Source: Candidatus Rubrimentiphilum sp.
GTDB lineage: Bacteria; Vulcanimicrobiota; Vulcanimicrobiia; Vulcanimicrobiales; Vulcanimicrobiaceae
Length of the DNA: 64,000 nt
Assembly (NCBI GenBank): GCA_035710515.1
Contig: DASTDE010000004.1
Coordinates: 529,434-593,433, forward strand
Direction: 5' to 3'
Under the pieces are notes generated by a model. The model did not search any database. It saw only the letters and a program-made list of their open reading frames with translations, and had not been told where the DNA came from. Each line of letters starts with the position of its first letter. Position 1 is the first letter of the stretch. Shown here piece after piece: positions 58,232-64,000 of this stretch. A program made the position numbers and the translations under genes.

Positions 58232-59590
58232 GTGAATCGAACCCGCACCGCCCACCGACCATACACTGTGGTCGATTTATTTTGTGGCTGCGGCGGTTTA
58301 ACGTACGGCCTTCAATCGACTGGCCGATTTCAAACGGTCTTGAGCGTTGACTCATCCGAAGACGCCCTGCGGACGCTGGTCCACAACCACAGCGTAAACG
58401 GCCGGTGCCCCAAGATCATCGCCGCGGATCTCGGGTCGTTCGGTGCGGCAGCCATTCGATCGGAGCTTCGGAGGTTAGGAATACTTACAGGGGAACTCGA
58501 TTGTCTAGTTGGCGGGCCCCCGTGCGAAGGCTTCAGTCAAAATCACGGAAAGGCGATCGCGGGTCGCGACGCACATGACTTTCTTGCTTCGGACACGTAC
58601 GCAACCCGCCAATGGTACCGCGCTCGGGGAGCGTCAGCTACGCGAGTTAAGCGAACCCGCCGCTCGCAACTTCATGACGCACGCAATCATCTATTTCGGA
58701 TAATGCTCGACGCAGCCGAACTTACGAAACCCAAGATTGTGGTGATTGAGAACGTTCGTGAGTTCCTGACGTACAAAGACGGCGAAATCAAAGACGAGAT
58801 CTGCATCTTTCTAGAGGCTATTGGTTACCGCGTCGAAGTCGCGGTGCTGAACGCGGCTGACTACGGGGTTCCACAATTGCGCAAGCGAGCGTTTATCGTC
58901 GCACTTCGTAGTGATATCGCAGCAACTTTCTCCGGATCCGCGTTTCCAAAACGCACTCATAAAGAACGACAGAACGGATCCGCCGACCGCGATGGTGTGT
59001 ACGTAACAGTGCGCGAAGCGCTAATGGGTCTACCAGTGGCGACGCTGCACGACGGCAATGTGAAACCCGATGTACCTAGGAGGATTACGGCGCCTACGCC
59101 CTTTCAACGTTATATAGCTGGGGGCAGCGGAACAGTCTATCCCTCTCAACACGTCACTCGGCCTATCAGTCTCAAGGTCCTCAATCGCATTAAAGCCATG
59201 AAGCCTGGCATGAAAATCCGAGACCTGCCCGCGAAATTAAGACCTAGGAAGTTTTACGCGAATGCTTACGCGCGATTGCAGTGGGGCAAGCCCGCAAATA
59301 CAATCACAAAGAGCTTTAACAATTTAGGATCGGGCAAATTCTGTCACCCGTCCCGAGACCGAGGAATAACAGTGCGGGAAGCGGCTCGCCTGCAGTCGTT
59401 TCCGGACACGTTTGAGTTTGTGGGCTCGGTCCGTGCAATTACGGCAATGATCGGTGGTGCCGTACCTCCGTTACTGGCGCGCGCTTTAGGTCTGCATTTC
59501 GCCGATATTCTCGACTGTGCGACAAAGCCACGGAAGCGTTCAGCAAGGCAAGACAATAACCGAGCGCATAATGGTAGACGCGGTGGTTAA
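58232..59590 (+). CDS. dcm: DNA (cytosine-5)-methyltransferase
   Basis: A 452-residue C5 methyltransferase from GTG 58232, with AGGAG at 58219-58223. Motif I VVDLFCGCGGLTYGL, motif IV VGGPPCEGFSQ (catalytic Cys), motif VI VVIENVREFL, motif VIII YGVPQLRKRAFIVAL, and motif X IGGAVPPLLARALG are all present in order, so the enzyme should be active. The target-recognition region lies at about residues 280-380. It is transcribed away from herA-nurA and overlaps the wHTH gene by 20 bases. Confidence 0.94.
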   Translation: MNRTRTAHRPYTVVDLFCGCGGLTYGLQSTGRFQTVLSVDSSEDALRTLVHNHSVNGRCPKIIAADLGSFGAAAIRSELRRLGILTGELDCLVGGPPCEGFSQNHGKAIAGRDAHDFLASDTYATRQWYRARGASATRVKRTRRSQLHDARNHLFRIMLDAAELTKPKIVVIENVREFLTYKDGEIKDEICIFLEAIGYRVEVAVLNAADYGVPQLRKRAFIVALRSDIAATFSGSAFPKRTHKERQNGSADRDGVYVTVREALMGLPVATLHDGNVKPDVPRRITAPTPFQRYIAGGSGTVYPSQHVTRPISLKVLNRIKAMKPGMKIRDLPAKLRPRKFYANAYARLQWGKPANTITKSFNNLGSGKFCHPSRDRGITVREAARLQSFPDTFEFVGSVRAITAMIGGAVPPLLARALGLHFADILDCATKPRKRSARQDNNRAHNGRRGG

Positions 59591-59843
59591 AGCAGAACAA
59601 GGCCTCGACCGTTTTCGGAGCGTCTTAAACGCAAAGGAATCGGAAATTGTTAGCAAACTTTTGGCGGCAGGCGGCGAGATTGTGCGCCGAGAGGAACTTC
59701 TTCTTGTTCTCGCGGGCCGCGCACCGCGAACCCTTGATACGTACATCAAGCAGATACGAGCAAAAATGCGCGGCGTCGGCTTGAGCGATCGTATGCTGAC
59801 GACCCATGCCGGCACTGGCTACAGTTTTCATTACAAGCCATGA
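59571..59843 (+). CDS. Stand-alone OmpR-type winged-helix protein
   Basis: A 90-residue protein starting VDAVVKAEQGLDRFRSVL. LNAKESEIVSKLLAAGGEIVRREELLLVLAGRAPRTLDTYIKQIRAKMRGVGLSDRMLTTHAGTGYSFH has the layout of the Trans_reg_C DNA-binding domain (recognition helix TLDTYIKQIRAKM, wing GTGYSF). No receiver domain is present. It is co-translated with dcm (20-base overlap) and is therefore a likely controller of the dcm/herA intergenic region. Confidence 0.8.
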   Translation: MVDAVVKAEQGLDRFRSVLNAKESEIVSKLLAAGGEIVRREELLLVLAGRAPRTLDTYIKQIRAKMRGVGLSDRMLTTHAGTGYSFHYKP

Positions 59844-59856
59844 GAGCGACCGCGCG

Positions 59857-60279
59857 ATGTCATTGGGTTTTGTCGGCGATGATTGTGTCGCGCAACGTCA
59901 GATGACTCCTCGCTCCAGCCATCAGCATCTCAATCAAGCCGTTGCGTTAAAGGCTTTTGATCGCGTTGCCGATGTGTGGCAGCTGTCGACTGAGGAGCGC
60001 TGTCAAATCCTCAAAACTGAATGCGGCACCTACGGAGATTGGACGTCCGGAAGCGGAAAACCGACGCTTTCGGATTCGCAGATCATCACAATCTCCAAGG
60101 TAATCAACATCTACGACGGGTTGCACAGGCTCTTCGGAGACAAATCATACGCCGACCGATGGGTTCGATGTGAGAATGCTGCGTTTGAGAAACAGCAGCC
60201 ATTAAATCTTCTCCTAACCCAAGATGCGGCTGGCCTCGATCGCGTATTCAAATTGGTCATGGACGCGTTAATAATATGA
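59857..60279 (+). CDS. MbcA/ParS/Xre-type antitoxin-like protein
   Basis: A 140-residue protein. NQAVALKAFDRVADVWQLSTEERCQIL, then SQIITISKVINIYDGLHRLFGD and WVRCENAAFEKQQPLNLLLTQDAAGLDRVFKLVMDAL match the MbcA/ParS toxin-binding domain (DUF2384). Such antitoxins normally accompany a RES-domain NAD-degrading toxin. None is seen next to it. A second member follows 15 bases later. Confidence 0.75.
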   Translation: MSLGFVGDDCVAQRQMTPRSSHQHLNQAVALKAFDRVADVWQLSTEERCQILKTECGTYGDWTSGSGKPTLSDSQIITISKVINIYDGLHRLFGDKSYADRWVRCENAAFEKQQPLNLLLTQDAAGLDRVFKLVMDALII

Positions 60280-60294
60280 AGCTCGAAAGATAGT

Positions 60295-60678
60295 ATGAGT
60301 TGGAAAATTCTCTTTTCCGAAATAAAACCGCCGGCCAATCCCCGAGCGCTATCTGACGTCAGGCCGCTACTTAAACGGCTTGACGACGCCTTCGGTACTC
60401 GGCCGCTCGCGCGCCTATTGGGCGTTGAATCCACCGTCATCGCTGACTGCGCGTCCGGACATCAGAAGATGAGTCCCGAGCTGACCCGACGAGTCATGGA
60501 CGTTCACGATGTGCTGACGCGCGCATTCCAAGTCTTTGCCCCGGAGACGGCAATGAGCTGGTTGGTCGGCAACGAGCCGTTCTTGGCCGGAAAACGCCCG
60601 ATTGATGTGCTGGCGCTGGGGAGCGTCGCGCCGGTTATCGAGGCGCTAGATAACCAGGAAGCCGGCGCTTACACGTAG
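60295..60678 (+). CDS. Second MbcA/ParS/Xre-type antitoxin-like protein
   Basis: A 127-residue protein. LDDAFGTRPLARLLGVESTVIADCASGHQKM looks like an HTH. ETAMSWLVGNEPFLAGKRPIDVLALGSVAPVIEALDN is a clear DUF2384 toxin-binding region. It differs enough from the first copy to suggest old divergence or separate partners. No RES toxin follows. Confidence 0.75.
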   Translation: MSWKILFSEIKPPANPRALSDVRPLLKRLDDAFGTRPLARLLGVESTVIADCASGHQKMSPELTRRVMDVHDVLTRAFQVFAPETAMSWLVGNEPFLAGKRPIDVLALGSVAPVIEALDNQEAGAYT

Positions 60679-60867
60679 ATGTCCGCGCGAGGTTATGATT
60701 TGAACTCCGCGCGAAGGTTGTCCCAGGTTGTAAGGGGTTCCCACTCGTCCTTCCCAGGAACAACACTGTCGGCGAACGCGATTCTCCATCTTTTCGGAGC
60801 CGCTTTCAAAATTACAGAAAAGTCGCCCGTTTCACAAGAAATTGAAGTTTTGGTCGAAGACTCGTAA
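60679..60867 (+). CDS. Possible small protein
   Basis: A 62-residue frame whose ATG directly follows the preceding TAG (TAGATG). Sequence SARGYDLNSARRLSQVVRGSHSSFPG... has no recognised motif and is too short for a RES toxin. It could be a truncated partner of the antitoxin-like genes. Evidence is mainly position. Confidence 0.35.
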   Translation: MSARGYDLNSARRLSQVVRGSHSSFPGTTLSANAILHLFGAAFKITEKSPVSQEIEVLVEDS

Positions 60868-60876
60868 AATCGCAGC

Positions 60877-62277
60877 ATGGGTCCGGGAGTTGCCAGAAAA
60901 CGCAGAAATTTTCCGCCGCTCTTTGGTGCGTATCAAATGACGGAATTGCTCGTGGCGATCCATCGATTAGGACCGGTTCGCGCACCCATTCTGCGCAAGT
61001 ACTTCGCTTGGAGCAGTCGTGGGCGTCTTGGAAAGATGAACCGATCACATTTGATTGCGTCCGCGGACTCCAAAACGCGGGATTGTCGAACTGCCGTGAT
61101 TGGGATCAACCCGAACCTGCCGGTTTACGATCAGTTCGCGAAGCTCGTAGACGCTCTGGCAAGGCGATACCAGCTGCGCAATGTTCCGAAAGAGATCCGG
61201 CCGTCTGAAATCGCAGCATTTTACGCGGGCGATCACGAGCCTGTGGACGTGGAGGCGATCTTCGGCACTTCTTGCCGAACGCTAACGCTTGTAGCGCTGC
61301 ACGCGCTGGGCGGAAAGGAGACGGCTAGCAAATTGGGCCGCTCGGTTCTCGGTCACTTTTCGAGCCAAGTGAAGAACGCAGTGAGTGGAATGGCTGAGGA
61401 AGGGACCCTTGCAAGGGAGGGCTCCTTAGTCGGATTCAACGAGCGCCTTGATTGGCTGCCGGAGCTTAGAGAGCTTCTTGACGCCCTTTCAGGCCGAATG
61501 CCTAAGGTTGTAGGGTTCGCGCATCATATGAAAGCGGTCCGACAGACCGGCCACAGCGGAACGGCGCACTCGGACGGCCAGCGCTTTAGATTTCTTGGCA
61601 GTCGCGTCAATCAAGCGATTCTGGCCTATCTCGCAGCGCATGGTCCAAGCCGAATCACAGAAGTTTGCGCGGCCGCCGCATCTTGTGCGACAAGAACCGC
61701 AGTCGATCCGCTGCTACGATCGGGGGTAGTGGTTCAGGTTTTTCAACAGAATACTCGCGAAACAATCATTTCGCTCAATGCAGCTCATCCTGTCTACCGT
61801 GAATTGCGGGCTCTTCTTCGAAGCAAAAGCGTTCTTGAAGACGCGCTTCCATTCTCAGTTAACTGTCCACTGTATTTTGGTGATGACCATAGCGAAGAAC
61901 GAGCGAATTTCGAACCTTATACATTGTTTGGCGTGGCTGCGAAAACTGCGAGCACTAACGTATTAGCGATATTGGCGCATGCCGTGCACGGCGAAATCGA
62001 TGGTGCTTCACTGTCCCGTATCCTGAATGAGCACGATCGGGGAAAAATGTCCAAGGCGCTTGCGCGGTTGGAGACCCTTGGTGTGGTCGCAACGCGCAAA
62101 TGGAAGGGGATGCTCATGTACCGCTTGGACGAAACCTGGCCGGCATATTCTGAGATTCGCGATTTGTTGCTTGCAATAGGTCGAGCATGGCCGGAATATC
62201 ATGACGCCGCCATGAGTGAACCCCACACCTACCCGGCGAGGCGTCGCTCGCTTGAGCAATGCAGAGTCTCTAGGTGA
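60877..62277 (+). CDS. Protein of four winged-helix-like repeats
   Basis: A 466-residue protein with four related segments, about residues 22-94, 134-204, 244-315 and 362-435. Each begins with a Leu/Ala helix (TELLVAIHRLG, TLTLVALHALG, NQAILAYLAAHG, NVLAILAHAVHG) and ends with a PXYXEL-type helix (LPVYDQFAKLVDAL, WLPELRELLDAL, HPVYRELRALL, WPAYSEIRDLLLAI). Between lie HTH-like helices and a wing. The last repeat resembles ArsR/MarR folds. It probably binds DNA cooperatively and may control this block. No family name is known to me. Confidence 0.65.
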   Translation: MGPGVARKRRNFPPLFGAYQMTELLVAIHRLGPVRAPILRKYFAWSSRGRLGKMNRSHLIASADSKTRDCRTAVIGINPNLPVYDQFAKLVDALARRYQLRNVPKEIRPSEIAAFYAGDHEPVDVEAIFGTSCRTLTLVALHALGGKETASKLGRSVLGHFSSQVKNAVSGMAEEGTLAREGSLVGFNERLDWLPELRELLDALSGRMPKVVGFAHHMKAVRQTGHSGTAHSDGQRFRFLGSRVNQAILAYLAAHGPSRITEVCAAAASCATRTAVDPLLRSGVVVQVFQQNTRETIISLNAAHPVYRELRALLRSKSVLEDALPFSVNCPLYFGDDHSEERANFEPYTLFGVAAKTASTNVLAILAHAVHGEIDGASLSRILNEHDRGKMSKALARLETLGVVATRKWKGMLMYRLDETWPAYSEIRDLLLAIGRAWPEYHDAAMSEPHTYPARRRSLEQCRVSR

Positions 62278-62327
62278 GCGTAACCGCGGGAAAGTAAGAG
62301 TGTTTAAGTGGCACGTCACGGAGGCTT

Positions 62328-63947
62328 ATGTACGAAATAACTCCTGTGGTCTGCAATATCGGCGAAGCCGAATTAAACCGGCTCGTTTCGCAAGCTGACC
62401 CGCTTCAGCTTTCGGAGCGCTGTTGCTTCCTCAATGCGGCGCTCAGTGAAGACCTCATGACGCGCTCACCGGTCGAGGTCCAGCCCCATTTTATTGATCT
62501 CGTCGGCAAAGATCCGAACCGCGACGAAGTCGTAGCAGAGTTAGTCCAGCGACGTACTGGCGTCGTTGCTGAACCGACGGCGCTGGCTACGATGGCGGCG
62601 TTTACCTTGACGTGCGCTACGGGGACATCGCATGACGTGCCCTTCCTGAAGATACTCATGGCCTTGAACTTTGAGACGCTCCGAGAGCCGGGTACCGAGA
62701 AAATTCGGTTTGATGCGGATAGCATGTCGTCGGCAATTGCGGCCTCGGCAACGCTCGGGACGGAGCGCTACCTAAATGTTCGCTGGCGTTTTAGAGAATT
62801 CATTATATGGTCGCGCAGCGAGGAGGCACGGCGCCACCATGCCTACGTCAATATTGACGAAGAGCTCATGCAAGCCTTCGGCACGACCTATGAGGATCTC
62901 ATGGCTGGCCTAACGGCGATCGACACCTTGACTGATTTTACCCTAATCCGTGAGCGCGGCCGGGCCTGGGTGTCGGCCGCTGAGATCTTGCGCGATGACC
63001 GACTCGGCATAATTCGCCGCCTCCTTTCACATATGTCGATTAGCAGACATAATTTGGCAGACATCGTACGCGCAACACAGTTACACTACTTACGCGGAGT
63101 AATGCACGCTCTATTTCTACGGTCGCCAGTGGTCGAATTCGAGAATGAGCGATATCTCGTTCCCGCACCGCGTCTGCTTGACAACGCCATGGCCCTTGGC
63201 TGGGTCTACGCGCTTGCGGATGCGCGCGCCGCATTGAATAAGAAGGCCAGCGCACAGTTCTGGATATTTTTTGGTGCGTTCTTCGAGCGCTACATCGTAG
63301 GAATCCTCGAGCGAATCGGACGGGCGATGGGTATGCGTGTGTTTCCGGAGCAGGATCTTGGGCAATTCCGGACGTCAGACGCGATTTTGCAAAGCGATAA
63401 TTCGATCTATTTCTTTGAGGTCGTTTCAAGTCGCCTCAGTGCAAACGTCTTACGCGATCCATCGGATGACGCCGAGTTAAACCGGGAGTTCGAGCAGAAA
63501 GTCTTTGGGAAGGTCGATCAACTCGCGGAGAACATCCGTCGGTTCTACGCAGGTGAGTTCGCTCAGTTTGGTTTGAACCCGGATAAGAGTATCGCGGTGT
63601 ATCCCGTCCTGGTGCAGTACCGATCCTTTTTGCGAACCGACGCCTTTCAACGTACTATGGAAAAGCGATTTCAAGAACGTTTAGGGATTCAGGCTCCAAA
63701 CGTTCGAGTCGTCGAGATTCTGGATTCGGAAATCCTTGAGTCGATGGAAGAGCATCTCGCCGCTGACAGGCCGCTTGGTGGTCTAATCGACGAAAAACTG
63801 GGCGACGCGGCGACCAGGTCGTCTCTGTTCAAGAATTTCATGAGCCTCCGCCATCCCGAATTGCCGCTGCGTCTTCCGCCCCAGATTGCACAGTGGGACA
63901 GAGACTGGCAAGGCGAGATCCTCGCCACTGTGGGAAGCTGGAGGTAG
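62328..63947 (+). CDS. Hypothetical protein, possible PD-(D/E)XK-type nuclease
   Basis: A 539-residue protein; GGAGG (62319-62323 region) precedes ATG 62328. Residues about 315-370 (FFGAFFERYIVGILERIG, EQDLGQFRTSDAILQ, IYFFEVVSSRL) have the helix-strand-Asp-strand-Glu pattern of restriction-endonuclease-fold domains, though the usual Lys after Glu is not in place. The first 300 residues are helical and of unknown type. It is the last gene in the window and lies 50 bases after the winged-helix-repeat gene. Confidence 0.55.
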   Translation: MYEITPVVCNIGEAELNRLVSQADPLQLSERCCFLNAALSEDLMTRSPVEVQPHFIDLVGKDPNRDEVVAELVQRRTGVVAEPTALATMAAFTLTCATGTSHDVPFLKILMALNFETLREPGTEKIRFDADSMSSAIAASATLGTERYLNVRWRFREFIIWSRSEEARRHHAYVNIDEELMQAFGTTYEDLMAGLTAIDTLTDFTLIRERGRAWVSAAEILRDDRLGIIRRLLSHMSISRHNLADIVRATQLHYLRGVMHALFLRSPVVEFENERYLVPAPRLLDNAMALGWVYALADARAALNKKASAQFWIFFGAFFERYIVGILERIGRAMGMRVFPEQDLGQFRTSDAILQSDNSIYFFEVVSSRLSANVLRDPSDDAELNREFEQKVFGKVDQLAENIRRFYAGEFAQFGLNPDKSIAVYPVLVQYRSFLRTDAFQRTMEKRFQERLGIQAPNVRVVEILDSEILESMEEHLAADRPLGGLIDEKLGDAATRSSLFKNFMSLRHPELPLRLPPQIAQWDRDWQGEILATVGSWR

Positions 63948-64000
63948 CGAAATAGAGATCCCGGCCGGCGTGGATGCGCGCTTCAGGTTTGGATGGTGCG

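Overview
The window is a 64 kb piece of a GC-rich bacterial genome. I cannot fix the phylum from sequence alone. The chromosomal genes (SigB-type partner switching with YtxH and lmo0937-type stress proteins, a split LigD plus Ku, lipoproteins with a Cys-Gly-run after the signal peptide) fit a little-studied, probably soil-type lineage such as Candidatus Eremiobacterota. That is inference.

Region 1 (1-19305) is ordinary chromosome: the 3' end of rarA, a methyltransferase, a cysteine desulfurase, a tightly overlapping general-stress block (DUF948, YtxH, STAS anti-anti-sigma factor, RsbW-like kinase, SigB-type sigma factor), alaS, two polytopic membrane proteins of GT-C flavour, a YyaL/DUF255 protein, small membrane stress proteins, a non-homologous end-joining set (LigD phosphoesterase-ligase, separate LigD polymerase, Ku), an MFS pump, an HtrA-like protease and tRNA-Leu(CAG).

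Region 2 (about 19283-46564) is an integrated mobile element. Its ends are two direct copies of a 20-bp sequence. One copy is the 3' end of tRNA-Leu, the other lies at 46545-46564. Next to the tRNA is a tyrosine integrase, followed by an excisionase-like HTH protein. The element carries secreted proteins and lipoproteins, a lytic transglycosylase, several regulators, a type III restriction-modification pair (mod-res), an ArdC-like protein, a VirD4-like coupling protein, a ParA-like ATPase, a candidate oriT, a relaxase-helicase, and a translationally coupled chain of five very small, mostly membrane proteins. No VirB4-type ATPase was recognised, so it looks like a mobilisable element that brings its own coupling protein.

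Region 3 (46565-64000) is accessory and defence-like. It holds a HigBA toxin-antitoxin pair with a perfect operator palindrome and a DprA-like protein paired with a HAD-phosphoribosyltransferase-zinc-ribbon protein. Next is a cluster of three SWIM zinc-finger proteins with a transposase split over two frames. Then comes a larger block: Vsr endonuclease, NurA-like nuclease, HerA-type translocase, divergently transcribed DNA cytosine methyltransferase, stand-alone winged-helix protein, two MbcA/ParS-type antitoxin-like proteins, a protein made of four winged-helix-like repeats, and a 539-residue possible PD-(D/E)XK nuclease. The HerA-NurA-Dcm-Vsr block with its palindromic control region is the best candidate for an undescribed defence system. 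The host methyltransferase could mark self while a HerA-NurA machine degrades unmarked DNA, but this is a hypothesis.
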